From positions 1-64,000 of the forward strand of contig JBDKJS010000083.1 of NCBI GenBank assembly GCA_039806065.1: 64,000 nucleotides of DNA. Reading direction: 5' to 3'. The notes under the pieces were generated by a model that was not told where the DNA came from, made no database searches, and saw only the letters and a program-made list of their open reading frames with translations. Shown here piece after piece: positions 35,711 to 44,810 of the stretch (position 1 is the first letter of the stretch; each line of letters opens with the position of its first letter). Made by a program: the position numbers and the translations under genes. The stretch comes from JBDKJS01 sp039806065. GTDB lineage: Bacteria; Bacteroidota; Bacteroidia; AKYH767-A; 2013-40CM-41-45.

Positions 35711-36739
35711 TTGCAAGACTTAGACAAAATATTATCCGACATTGATCAAGCTTCCTTCACGAGTGCCGAAGAATTAGAATTGTTTCGATTAAAATATTTG
35801 AGTAAAAAGGGGATACTTACCGACCTTTTTTCAAACCTCAAAGAGGTAGCACCAGAATTAAAAAAAGCTTATGGGCAGCAAGTAAATGCAATAAAACAAG
35901 CAGCAGAAGCCAAGTATGGATCGCTCAAAGACTCTTTTGAAAATTCTTCAAAGGTTACCGCAGCCCTAGATCTAAGTTTACCAGCCAGCCCCAGTCAATT
36001 AGGCAGTTTGCATCCGATTACTAAAGTTAAAAAACACTTACTCAGCATCTTTGAGGCCATTGGTTACCAAGTAGCAGAGGGCCCAGAAATAGAAGATGAT
36101 TGGCATAATTTTACTGCTTTAAATTTTCCAGAAAACCACCCTGCCCGTGATATGCAAGACACATTTTTTCTTGCTAATCAAAATGTGGATGGAGGTCCAT
36201 TTGCACTGCGCACACATACCAGCAGTGTTCAAGTGCGAATAATGGAGACCCAACAACCGCCCATTCGCATATTGGCACCTGGACGTGTATATAGGAATGA
36301 AGCCATTAGTGCCAGAGCACATTGTTTTTTTCATCAAGTAGAAGGATTGTACATTGATAAAGGTGTTTCTTTTGCTGACTTAAAACAAACTTTACTTCAT
36401 TTTGCTCGTGAAATGTTTGGCGAAAAAACAAAAATCAGATTGCGGCCTTCCTATTTTCCATTTACTGAACCAAGTGCCGAAATGGACATCAGCTGTTTCT
36501 TTTGTAATCAAGAAGGGTGCAATATATGCAAACACAGTGGATGGGTTGAAATATTAGGATGTGGTATGGTGGACCCTGAAGTTCTTAAAAATTGCAATAT
36601 AGATCCTAACATTTACACCGGTTTTGCATTTGGCATGGGCATCGAAAGGATAACCATGCTAAAATATCAAATTAACGACTTAAGAATTTTTTCAGAAAAC
36701 GATATTCGTTTTTTGAAACAGTTTAAGTCCGTTCAATAG
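35711..36739 (+). CDS. pheS: phenylalanine--tRNA ligase alpha subunit
   Basis: 342 aa beginning with TTG at 35711 (MQDLDKILSDID). No in-frame ATG precedes the conserved coiled-coil arm (FTSAEELELFRLKYLSKKG), and the N-terminus aligns with the usual family start. Class II synthetase motifs: motif 2 region FHQVEGLYIDK, the TEPSAEMD segment and motif 3 GFAFGMGIERITMLKY. PheT is not in the window. A Bacteroidota -7-like TATTTTG overlaps the TTG start itself, so the transcription start and the translation start may nearly coincide. Confidence 0.95.
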   Translation: MQDLDKILSDIDQASFTSAEELELFRLKYLSKKGILTDLFSNLKEVAPELKKAYGQQVNAIKQAAEAKYGSLKDSFENSSKVTAALDLSLPASPSQLGSLHPITKVKKHLLSIFEAIGYQVAEGPEIEDDWHNFTALNFPENHPARDMQDTFFLANQNVDGGPFALRTHTSSVQVRIMETQQPPIRILAPGRVYRNEAISARAHCFFHQVEGLYIDKGVSFADLKQTLLHFAREMFGEKTKIRLRPSYFPFTEPSAEMDISCFFCNQEGCNICKHSGWVEILGCGMVDPEVLKNCNIDPNIYTGFAFGMGIERITMLKYQINDLRIFSENDIRFLKQFKSVQ

Positions 36740-36927
36740 CAAAACGCAAGTGTTGCTAAAAAACTGCGCCAGCTTGTGCGTAATTTAGACCTATGCCACA
36801 CTCAAAAAAATATTTGATTATAACCTATACCAATTGCACTTGTTTGATTACTCCCAATGTTATTAGCACAATAGCACTACTCACTTAATAGGCATCAAAT
36901 CGATATTTTATAACCTCGCACAACCAC

Positions 36928-37275
36928 ATGGCTTACAATGAAATTTTAGCTGAAAAAATACGAAGACACCTTTGTCATTTACCAGATGTAATTGAAAAAC
37001 CTATGATGGGAGGCCTCACCTTTATGGTTGAAGGGAAGATGTGCATAGGTGTAATTAAAAATGAAATGATGTGCAGGATCGCACCCGATGATCATGCAGC
37101 AGCAGTAGAAATGCCAGGTTGCCGGAGTATGGATTTTACAAAACGTCCTATGGCAGGGTTTGTGATGATAGATGAGCCCACCACGCTAAACGATAGCCAA
37201 TTTCAATATTGGATTTCTCAAGCGCTTAGTTATAATCCAATGGCCAAGTCAAGTATCAAGAAAAAAAAGAAATAA
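36928..37275 (+). CDS. TfoX N-terminal domain protein
   Basis: 115 aa, a single TfoX/Sxy N-terminal-type domain: VIEKPMMGGLTFMVEGKMCIGVIKNE followed by CRIAPDDHAAA and the MAGFVMID strand. The C-terminal helical half of competence regulator TfoX is missing, and the chain ends in five lysines. Stand-alone domains of this kind occur widely in Bacteroidota with no established role; a link to natural competence should not be assumed. The upstream 188 nt show no promoter I can support. Confidence 0.8.
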   Translation: MAYNEILAEKIRRHLCHLPDVIEKPMMGGLTFMVEGKMCIGVIKNEMMCRIAPDDHAAAVEMPGCRSMDFTKRPMAGFVMIDEPTTLNDSQFQYWISQALSYNPMAKSSIKKKKK

Positions 37276-37300
37276 AATGATACTGAGTAATATTCATTGA

Positions 37301-37957
37301 CTATCCCACCTGTGCAATCACGGTTTTGCCACCAATTACTTTTTGATTTAATACCACATCGACAGGTGTGCCTAGCGGTAGAAAAATATCAACCCTGCTT
37401 CCAAATTTAATGAAGCCCATTTCTTCGCCTTGCTTTACCATTAAACCTGCTTTGGCATACAGTACAATTCTACGGGCAAGTGCCCCCGCAATTTGACGAA
37501 ACATAAACTGCTTTCCATTACCTGTTTCCATAACCATGGTAGTACGTTCATTTTCTGTACTACTCTTCGGATGCCAAGCCACTAAAAACTTGCCAGGATG
37601 ATAGCGAGCAAAAATAATTTTACCACTCAGTGCGTATCGGTTTACATGGACATTGATTGGCGACATAAAAATGGAGACTTGTAATCTTTTATCTTTAAAA
37701 AATTCGGGTTCGTAGGTTTCTTCAATCACAACTACTTTACCATCGGCAGGTGCTATTAAATGATAATCACTTCTGGAGAGGTTGCGTTTGGGATTTCTAA
37801 AAAACTGAAGCACAGTGATCATTAAAAACACCGAAACTGCATAACTTAAATAATGTATCCAATTGATCGTATCGGTAAAATAATTGACTACCAGATTAAG
37901 CAATAGAATAAAAACCAATGTAACTATAATAGTGGGGTAACCCTCTCTATGAATCAT
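37301..37957 (-). CDS. psd: phosphatidylserine decarboxylase (short, PSD-A type)
   Basis: 218 aa. Two hydrophobic segments near the N-terminus (about 8-30 and 32-50) anchor it in the membrane; the soluble part carries IAPADGKVVVIEE, the SPINVHVNR motif and the KFGSRVDIF segment with the autocatalytic Gly186-Ser187 cleavage site that generates the pyruvoyl cofactor. It makes phosphatidylethanolamine from phosphatidylserine. The neighbouring genes are unrelated. Confidence 0.93.
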   Translation of the reverse strand: MIHREGYPTIIVTLVFILLLNLVVNYFTDTINWIHYLSYAVSVFLMITVLQFFRNPKRNLSRSDYHLIAPADGKVVVIEETYEPEFFKDKRLQVSIFMSPINVHVNRYALSGKIIFARYHPGKFLVAWHPKSSTENERTTMVMETGNGKQFMFRQIAGALARRIVLYAKAGLMVKQGEEMGFIKFGSRVDIFLPLGTPVDVVLNQKVIGGKTVIAQVG

Positions 37958-37979
37958 AACCGATATAAATTTTAAAAAA

Positions 37980-38297
37980 TTAAACTACTACTGCCGTGCC
38001 CGTGCATATTACCATCAGCATACTACCACTTGCGCCTATTGTTTCGAAATCCAAATCAATTCCGATGATGGCATTTGCACCTAGTGCTATTGCTTTTTGT
38101 TGCAGTTCACTCAAAGCTGTTTGACGAGCTTCTTCAAGCACCCTTTCATACGTGCCACTTCTCCCGCCAAAAAAATCGCGAAGGCCAGCAAAAATGTCTT
38201 TTACTACATTGGCTCCAATAATTGTTTCTGCAGTTACAATTCCCAAATAACGTTGTACTGGTTTGCCATCAATGGCATTAGTGGTGGTAAGAATCAT
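37980..38297 (-). CDS. YbjQ family protein (putative heavy-metal-binding)
   Basis: 105 aa, whole length one YbjQ/UPF0145 domain: the VTAETIIGANVVKDIFAGLRDFFGGRSG segment, the ARQTALSELQQKAIALGANAIIGIDLDFE helix-strand unit and a terminal TGTAVVV strand. The family forms pentamers of unknown function. No metal-binding Cys cluster is seen, apart from one Cys near the C-terminus, so the metal link is by family name only. 22 nt upstream of psd on the same strand. Confidence 0.88.
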   Translation of the reverse strand: MILTTTNAIDGKPVQRYLGIVTAETIIGANVVKDIFAGLRDFFGGRSGTYERVLEEARQTALSELQQKAIALGANAIIGIDLDFETIGASGSMLMVICTGTAVVV

Positions 38298-38331
38298 GAT
38301 AAATAATATAATTACAAAAGATTATAAGCTA

Positions 38332-39633
38332 TTAATAATTGCCTCTGCTTTTTAATGCTTTACTTACTTTTTCCAATGCAAATATGTAGGCAGCTATTCT
38401 TAAGCTCACTTTGTGCTTATGTGCTACTTGCCAAACATTTTCAAAAGCGCGACTCATACTATGATCAGCACGTTTATTAATTTCAGCCTCCGGATAATAG
38501 TAACCAAATCTATTTTGGGTCCATTCAAAATAAGAAACGGTAACTCCGCCACCGTTTGCCAATATATCAGGTACCACATGAATCCCTTTTTTCATAAGAA
38601 TCTCATCGGCACCGGCAGTAATGGGTCCATTAGCACCTTCTGCAATAAGCTGTGCCTTTATATCTTCAGCATTGGCACGGGTAATTACGTTTTCTAAAGC
38701 ACAAGGAGCAAGAATATCCACATCAAGGGTAAGTAATTCTTCATTCCCAATTTCTTTACCTCCAGTAAATCCTTTGAGTACTCCGTTATTGTGATTTCTG
38801 TAAAGGATAGCATTATCTATACTGATGCCACGGGGGTTATAAAATGCTCCTGTGTGGTCGCTGATAGCAACAATCTTTATCCCAGCCTCATCCATATGTT
38901 TGGCAGTAATAGAGCCTACATTACCAAACCCTTGTACTGCGGCAATTGCTTTTTTAGGATTCATCTTTATTTTTTTCATGGCCTCTAACGTGGCAGTGTT
39001 TACTCCACGGCCGGTAGCTTCCACCCTACCCTCACTACCGCCTAAATGTAATGGTTTACCGGTAACTACACCAGGTGTAAAGCCACCATTAAATTTTGAA
39101 AACTCATCAACAATCCATGCCATTTCGCGCGGGCCGGTAGCCACATCGGGAGCCGGAATATCTTTATCAACGCCAAACACATCGCGCATGGCAGCAGTAT
39201 AGGCCCTGGTCAAGCGTTCCAATTCGCCTTCGCTTAGCTTAGACGCATCCACGGTGATGCCTCCTTTGGCACCTCCATAGGGAATGTCGGCAATGGCGCA
39301 CTTCCAAGTCATCCAAGCAGCCAATGCTTTAACTTCGTCCAAATTTACTTCGGGAGAATACCTAATGCCACCCTTGCTAGGACCGCGAGCTGTGCTGTGT
39401 ACTATTCTATAACCTTCAAATACTTTGGTCTTACCATTGTCCATTCTTACCGGAAGGCTAACTAAGTATTGGCGCTGTGGTGTTTTAAGAATATTATATA
39501 AATCTTGATCTAGGTTAATGATTTGAGCTGCCACATCAAATCTTCTGATCATGCTTTCATAAGGATTGGTGGTATCTTTAGCTTGCATCGTGTTGGTTGA
39601 TTTTTTTGCTTTTTCTTTTTCGGTAGAAATCAT
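38332..39633 (-). CDS. gdhA: Glu/Leu/Phe/Val family dehydrogenase (glutamate dehydrogenase)
   Basis: 433 aa. Oxidative deamination of glutamate (or the reverse) linking amino-acid and 2-oxoglutarate pools. Substrate lysines lie in GGIRYSP-type context and at K111/K123 (WKCAIADIPYGGAKGG); the nucleotide fold has VQGFGNVGS, and EGANGPITAGAD follows. Start taken at 39633; an internal Met at residue 16 (MQAKDTTNPYE) is a possible alternative, since the first 15 residues are poorly conserved and charged. Whether NAD or NADP is used is not decided. Confidence 0.92.
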   Translation of the reverse strand: MISTEKEKAKKSTNTMQAKDTTNPYESMIRRFDVAAQIINLDQDLYNILKTPQRQYLVSLPVRMDNGKTKVFEGYRIVHSTARGPSKGGIRYSPEVNLDEVKALAAWMTWKCAIADIPYGGAKGGITVDASKLSEGELERLTRAYTAAMRDVFGVDKDIPAPDVATGPREMAWIVDEFSKFNGGFTPGVVTGKPLHLGGSEGRVEATGRGVNTATLEAMKKIKMNPKKAIAAVQGFGNVGSITAKHMDEAGIKIVAISDHTGAFYNPRGISIDNAILYRNHNNGVLKGFTGGKEIGNEELLTLDVDILAPCALENVITRANAEDIKAQLIAEGANGPITAGADEILMKKGIHVVPDILANGGGVTVSYFEWTQNRFGYYYPEAEINKRADHSMSRAFENVWQVAHKHKVSLRIAAYIFALEKVSKALKSRGNY

Positions 39634-39804
39634 AACAGTACTGAATGTTAGGGAGGGCGAAGGTAATAATAGTTTTGTAATTTAGTTGAAAAAGGCGCTT
39701 GACCTACAAGGGCAAATGCATGGATTAACGCCCTTAAAATGAAACGATTGTAAAGAAATATAAGAATTATTAGCCTATCATAGATTAGCAAATTAATGAC
39801 TACT

Positions 39805-39812
39805 TACCTTTG
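39805..39812 (+). promoter_or_regulatory. -7 element TACCTTTG upstream of the small TM protein
   Basis: Exact TAnnTTTG match 79 nt before the ATG at 39891, in the AT-rich gap behind gdhA. No clear -33 TTG is seen. Confidence 0.4.
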
Positions 39813-39890
39813 TAGCTTAAAGTCAATTAATTATAAAGAGAGGTATTCATTTTAATATGAAGTTTCATTTATATCACATCCATCAGTCAC

Positions 39891-40154
39891 ATGGCAAAAA
39901 GTAAAGACAATTTGTTTTGGTACGCCATTGTATTGGTTTTGTTTATTATAATCTTTACTTCGTTTTTGCAAAGCGGTGGGTTCGTTGCTTCAAGCTCCAC
40001 CTATGTGAGCCCAAGCATAGACTACCGTGGGAAGTATAGAAGTGGACATGTAAGAAAAGCAGTTAGTTCATCGCCCAACGCCATACAAAACCGTTTAAAA
40101 AACAAAGCATACTATGAGAGGCGCGGAAAATACCTTCGAAAGCGAAAGAAATAA
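39891..40154 (+). CDS. small single-TM protein with basic tail
   Basis: 87 aa. One strong transmembrane helix at residues 9-28 (FWYAIVLVLFIIIFTSFLQS), a Ser/Tyr-rich middle and a very basic C-terminus ending RGKYLRKRKK. I do not recognise the family. It lies 55 nt before korA on the same strand and could be co-transcribed. The long hydrophobic helix and base composition like its neighbours make it a credible gene. Confidence 0.65.
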   Translation: MAKSKDNLFWYAIVLVLFIIIFTSFLQSGGFVASSSTYVSPSIDYRGKYRSGHVRKAVSSSPNAIQNRLKNKAYYERRGKYLRKRKK

Positions 40155-40209
40155 TAAAACGGCAAGAAAAAATTTTAACTTTACACAATCTATTAATAGC
40201 AAAAAAAAT

Positions 40210-42048
40210 ATGCAGCAACAAAATACCGTACTTGAGCAAGTAATAATAAAATTTGCGGGTGATAGTGGTGATGGCATGCAGCTTACTGGTACCCAGTTTA
40301 CCAACACGGCTGCCTTATTAGGCAATGACCTTAGTACATTTCCAGATTTTCCAGCCGAGATTCGTGCCCCACAAGGAACGCTGGCAGGGGTAAGTGGTTA
40401 CCAATTGCACTTCGGTAGTGTAGAAATATTTACTCCAGGCGATCATTGCGATGTATTGGTAGTGATGAATGCTGCAGCGCTAAAGGCCAATTTAAAACAA
40501 CTAAGAAAAGGCGGAACAATCATTGCCAACACGGATGGATTTGATCCAAAAAATCTACGACTTGCCGGAGTAAGCGCTAGTGCACTAGAAGATGGTTCGC
40601 TTGATGGGTATAAACTCATCACCATGGATGTAACCAAAATGACCCGCAATGCACTTCAAGAAAGTGGATTGGGAACGAAAGAAATTGATCGTTCTAAAAA
40701 CATGTTTGTATTAGGTTTTTTATATTGGATGTATAATAGAGACCTTAACCACACCTTACAGTTTCTTACTGAAAAATTTGGCAAGAAAAAAGAAATATTA
40801 GATGCTAATATAAAAGTACTACAAGCCGGGTTTAATTTTGGTGAAACAAGAGAGGAATCAGCCTCACGCTATATTGTAAATCCGGCCAAGATAACACCGG
40901 GCACTTACCGCAATATTATGGGAAACCAAGCCACTGCCCTGGGATTAATAGCAGCTGCCGAAAAATCTGGCTTAGAAATGTTCTATGGAACCTACCCTAT
41001 AACGCCTGCCAGTGATATTTTGCACGAGCTATCCAAGCACAAAAATTTTGGTGTGAAAACATTTCAAGCTGAAGATGAGATAGCAGCTATATGTAGTGCA
41101 ATAGGGGCATCATTTGGAGGTTCGTTAGGCGTAACTGCAAGTAGTGGCCCTGGGATAGCGCTCAAAACGGAAGCAATGGGATTGGCATTAATGTTGGAGC
41201 TACCACTGGTAATCATTAACGTTCAACGGGGAGGGCCTAGCACCGGATTGCCAACCAAAACAGAACAAAGTGATTTGCTACAAGCATTGTATGGAAGAAA
41301 TGGAGAAGCTCCCATTCCCGTTATAGCAGCAGCCACGCCAAGTGATTGCTTCTACATGGCATATGAAGCCTGTAGATTGGCCATCGAATTTATGACACCG
41401 GTAATATTATTGAGCGATGGATATATTGCCAATGGGGCGGCACCATGGAGGTTTCCACAATCAAAAGATCTAACGCCAATAAAAGTAGAGTTCATTACAG
41501 AAAAAAACGGTGAGCTTAAATATTTACCTTACAAACGAAATGAAAAAAATTCTCGCCCTTGGGCCAAACCAGGCACACCTGGTTTAGAACATAGGATTGG
41601 TGGGTTAGAAAAACAGCACGAAACTGGTAACATAAGCTATGATGCAAACAATCATGAGTTTATGGTTCAATTACGAGAGAAAAAAGTTGAAGGCATTGCT
41701 GATTTTATTCCGGATCAAGAAATGGAAGTAGGTCCAACTACGGGGAAAGTGCTGGTACTAGGATGGGGCGGCACCCAAGGCGCAATAAAGAGTGCTGTGA
41801 TTAAGGCAAGGGCTGAAGGTTATGAGGTGAGTCATGCTCACCTTCGGTATATCAAACCATTTCCAAAAAACCTTGGAGCATTACTATATGGTTTTGAAAA
41901 AGTAATCATTCCCGAACTCAACAGTGGGCAGCTAGTAAAAGTGATACGTGACAAATACATGATACCAGCCATAGCATATAATAAAGTACAAGGTCTTCCC
42001 TTCAGTGCTGAAGAGCTTTACACAGCAATAAAAAATGTCATCCAATAA
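40210..42048 (+). CDS. korA: 2-oxoacid:acceptor oxidoreductase, fused gamma-alpha subunit
   Basis: 612 aa from ATG 40210 (MQQQNTVLEQVIIKFAGDSGDG); a longer frame from 40114 overlaps the upstream gene. N-terminal gamma domain (about 1-190, FAGDSGDGMQLTG and PQGTLAGVSGYQLHFG) is fused to the alpha domain (about 210-610, FYGTYPITPASDILHELSKH, ASSGPGIALKTEAMGLA, NVQRGGPSTGLPTKTEQSD). With KorB it forms a ferredoxin-linked 2-oxoglutarate (or similar 2-oxoacid) oxidoreductase, generating reduced ferredoxin and acyl-CoA. The substrate is inferred from family similarity only. Confidence 0.92.
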   Translation: MQQQNTVLEQVIIKFAGDSGDGMQLTGTQFTNTAALLGNDLSTFPDFPAEIRAPQGTLAGVSGYQLHFGSVEIFTPGDHCDVLVVMNAAALKANLKQLRKGGTIIANTDGFDPKNLRLAGVSASALEDGSLDGYKLITMDVTKMTRNALQESGLGTKEIDRSKNMFVLGFLYWMYNRDLNHTLQFLTEKFGKKKEILDANIKVLQAGFNFGETREESASRYIVNPAKITPGTYRNIMGNQATALGLIAAAEKSGLEMFYGTYPITPASDILHELSKHKNFGVKTFQAEDEIAAICSAIGASFGGSLGVTASSGPGIALKTEAMGLALMLELPLVIINVQRGGPSTGLPTKTEQSDLLQALYGRNGEAPIPVIAAATPSDCFYMAYEACRLAIEFMTPVILLSDGYIANGAAPWRFPQSKDLTPIKVEFITEKNGELKYLPYKRNEKNSRPWAKPGTPGLEHRIGGLEKQHETGNISYDANNHEFMVQLREKKVEGIADFIPDQEMEVGPTTGKVLVLGWGGTQGAIKSAVIKARAEGYEVSHAHLRYIKPFPKNLGALLYGFEKVIIPELNSGQLVKVIRDKYMIPAIAYNKVQGLPFSAEELYTAIKNVIQ

Positions 42049-42087
42049 TTTCACTTATAAAACTGCCACAATATCAAATTAAAATAA

Positions 42088-43113
42088 ATGGAAGCAAGCC
42101 TAACACAATATACTTCAAAAGATTTAGCCACTGACCAAGATGTGAGGTGGTGCCCTGGTTGTGGCGATTATTCTATCTTAAAACAAGTTCAAACTGTAAT
42201 ACCAGATTTGGGAGTACCTCGTGAAAATATTGTTTTCATTAGTGGTATAGGCTGCAGCAGTCGTTTCCCCTATTATATGGAAACCTATGGGATGCACAGC
42301 ATTCATGGCAGGGCCACAGCCATTGCAAGTGGCTTAAAGGCGGCTCGTCCAGAATTAAGTGTATGGCTGGTAACTGGCGATGGTGATGCCATGAGTATTG
42401 GTGGCAATCATTTAATTCATCTATTAAGACGAAACTTTGATATAAACATATTAATGTTTAACAATCAAATATATGGTCTCACCAAGGGGCAATATTCACC
42501 CACTTCAGAGGAGGGTAAGGTTACAAAAAGTACACCCTATGGTTCACTAGATCATCCATTTAATCCATTGGCCCTTTGTATGGGTGCTGATGCAACTTTT
42601 GTAGCAAGGAGCATGGATCGCGATCCAAAGCATCTTCAGGCAATTCTTAAATTAGCCAATGCACATAAGGGAAGTAGCTTCGTAGAAATTTATCAGAACT
42701 GCAACGTATTTAATGATGGTGCCTTTGAAATTTTCACTGAGAAGAGTAGCAAAAAACTTGAGACGCTTTTTATGGAAAGTGGAAAGCCATTACTATTTGG
42801 CGAACAACAAGAAAAGGGAATTAAGTTAGATGGATTCAAACCCGTAATAGTGGCAATGGATGAAGCAAACAGTGCCAATGATTGCTGGATACATGATGAA
42901 ACCGATAGGGTTAAAGCAGGCATTTTAGCACGCTTCTTTGATGATCCAGCTACTGAGGGGCATTTGCCCCGACCATTTGGTGTATTTTACCAAGAGGCTC
43001 GTGCGACTTATGAGCATAAATTAGCAGCACAAGTTACACAAACAACAGAAGCTAAAGGGAAAGGTGATTTAGACAAGTTGCTTCGGGGCCGTGAAACTTG
43101 GACCATTCAATAA
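42088..43113 (+). CDS. korB: 2-oxoacid:ferredoxin oxidoreductase subunit beta
   Basis: 341 aa thiamine-diphosphate-binding subunit. CPGCGDYSILKQ carries cluster-region cysteines, GIGCSSRFPYYM follows, and the ThDP/Mg site is GDGDAMSIGGNHLIHLLRRN with the NNQIYGLTKGQYSPTS segment, closely resembling KorB-type enzymes. It begins 39 nt after korA. No separate delta ferredoxin gene is in the operon. Confidence 0.95.
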   Translation: MEASLTQYTSKDLATDQDVRWCPGCGDYSILKQVQTVIPDLGVPRENIVFISGIGCSSRFPYYMETYGMHSIHGRATAIASGLKAARPELSVWLVTGDGDAMSIGGNHLIHLLRRNFDINILMFNNQIYGLTKGQYSPTSEEGKVTKSTPYGSLDHPFNPLALCMGADATFVARSMDRDPKHLQAILKLANAHKGSSFVEIYQNCNVFNDGAFEIFTEKSSKKLETLFMESGKPLLFGEQQEKGIKLDGFKPVIVAMDEANSANDCWIHDETDRVKAGILARFFDDPATEGHLPRPFGVFYQEARATYEHKLAAQVTQTTEAKGKGDLDKLLRGRETWTIQ

Positions 43114-43358
43114 GATTACGCTCACTGAATAGATTCAGTAGTAACCATCAGATGTGAATGCAGCATGAGGCATGCCATCGCTGGCTTACCTGCAGCAGGA
43201 TAGTATTATCATTTGTTTTTATTGGAATAACTTCAATTACATAATTTATGTTAGAATTAACTGCGGGGTTGCTATGTTTTTATCATAAGAAAATTGTATA
43301 CGTTTAGCAGATCAATTAAGTTTTTAATTTAGTGCGCTTATTTTAGTATCATTACGAC

Positions 43359-44807
43359 ATGCTATTCAGCTCATTAGTATTTCTATTTTTGTTTCTACCA
43401 CTAACGCTGGCAGGCTACTATATAGTAAGCAAGCAAATAAAAAACTATTGGTTGCTACTAGCAAGTTTGGTATTTTTTGCTTGGGGTGGAATCAGCTTTA
43501 CATTGATACTGATAGGCTCTATTATTTTTAATTATACCATTGGTTTATTGATTCAAAAAAAGATTGAAAGTAGGGCTGGGTGTAATTGGTTGGTATTGGG
43601 TGTGGGCATAAATTTATTGTGTTTGGCCATTTTTAAGTATTCCGATTTTTTAATTAGTAACTTGAATAAAGTAAATTCCTTTTTCTCACTTCCTCAGGCC
43701 AAACAGGCAAACATTGCGCTGCCAATTGGTATTTCGTTTTACACTTTCCATGCACTGTCTTACTTGGTAGATATTTACCGTAAGAAATCACTTGCGCAGC
43801 GTAATATTTTTGATTTAGCGCTATATATCAGCATGTTTTCTCAGTTAATAGCAGGCCCCATAGTTCGGTATAGCGATGTGTGGAACCAGCTCAGGGAAAG
43901 AATACACTCATTAGCTAAATTTTCATCTGGAGTAGAGCGGTTTATAATTGGTTTAGGGAAAAAGGTACTCTTGGCAAATACATTTGGGCGAACTGCCGAC
44001 TTGTTTTTCAGTAGCGATCTCTCAAATTTGGGTTATGTAAATGCATGGTTAGGAATTATATGTTACACCCTTCAAATTTATTACGACTTTGCTGGCTATT
44101 CTGATATGGCTATAGGATTAGGAAGAATGTTTGGATTTGAATTTTTAGAAAATTTTAATTTTCCATACGTGGCAAAATCGATTAAAGAGTTTTGGAGAAG
44201 GTGGCATATTTCCTTGTCAACTTTTTTTAGAGATTATGTTTACATTCCTTTGGGTGGCAACCAAACTTCGACAAAAAAAACTTATTTGAATTTAATAATT
44301 GTTTTTTTTCTTACTGGTTTTTGGCACGGGGCTAGTTGGAATTTTATTCTTTGGGGAATGTTTCACGGTTTTTTTATGTTAATTGAAAAGATGGGATTAG
44401 AAAGGTTGCTACAAAAGACTTGGAGGCCAATTTCGATCTTTTATACTTGGTTGGTGGTGATGTTTGGTTGGGTGCTCTTTAGGGTTGACTATACCAAGCA
44501 AGCATGGCAATATTGGAAAGAAATGTTTGATTTTAACTTTACCGATGAACAATACCTATTATTAATCAACCAACTGAACATTGAATTTTTTCTCGTCTTC
44601 AGTATAGGGTTATTGGGTTCATTGGGATTTTTTAAATATGTAGCTTCAGAAGTTCCAAAGTGGATAAAAATAGAATCGAAAAGTGGCAGGTGTTTGGTCT
44701 ATACTTACCACCTTACAGCGGTAATTATGTATGCTACCATTTTTATTTTATGTACGCTTTATTTAGTTGCGGGAACTTACAATCCATTTATTTACTATCG
44801 TTTTTGA
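43359..44807 (+). CDS. MBOAT family O-acyltransferase (AlgI-like)
   Basis: 482 aa polytopic membrane protein with about ten helices. Signature segments: ALPIGISFYTFHALSYLVDIYR, FSQLIAGPIVRY, YYDFAGYSDMAIGLGRMFGF, KEFWRRWHISLSTFFRDYVYIPLGG with H283, and FLTGFWHGASWNFILWG with the catalytic-type H323. This is the AlgI/DltB-like group that passes acyl (usually acetyl) groups across the inner membrane for O-acetylation of exported polysaccharides. The adjacent AlgX/AlgJ-like gene (3 nt gap) is the probable periplasmic partner. No polysaccharide synthase genes are near, so the acceptor is unknown. Confidence 0.92.
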   Translation: MLFSSLVFLFLFLPLTLAGYYIVSKQIKNYWLLLASLVFFAWGGISFTLILIGSIIFNYTIGLLIQKKIESRAGCNWLVLGVGINLLCLAIFKYSDFLISNLNKVNSFFSLPQAKQANIALPIGISFYTFHALSYLVDIYRKKSLAQRNIFDLALYISMFSQLIAGPIVRYSDVWNQLRERIHSLAKFSSGVERFIIGLGKKVLLANTFGRTADLFFSSDLSNLGYVNAWLGIICYTLQIYYDFAGYSDMAIGLGRMFGFEFLENFNFPYVAKSIKEFWRRWHISLSTFFRDYVYIPLGGNQTSTKKTYLNLIIVFFLTGFWHGASWNFILWGMFHGFFMLIEKMGLERLLQKTWRPISIFYTWLVVMFGWVLFRVDYTKQAWQYWKEMFDFNFTDEQYLLLINQLNIEFFLVFSIGLLGSLGFFKYVASEVPKWIKIESKSGRCLVYTYHLTAVIMYATIFILCTLYLVAGTYNPFIYYRF

Positions 44808-44810
44808 TCC

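Noticed and set aside
36740..36927. Promoter or small RNA before the TfoX-like gene
   Set aside because: No TAnnTTTG element, hairpin or terminator that stands out.
40114..40209. N-terminal extension of korA
   Set aside because: Overlaps the preceding small gene and is unlike the family start; the ATG at 40210 fits the gamma-domain start.
43114..43358. Hairpin ACTGAAT/ATTCAGT after korB as a terminator
   Set aside because: Only a 2-nt gap between arms and no T run; I could not support termination. Nothing else was seen in this gap.
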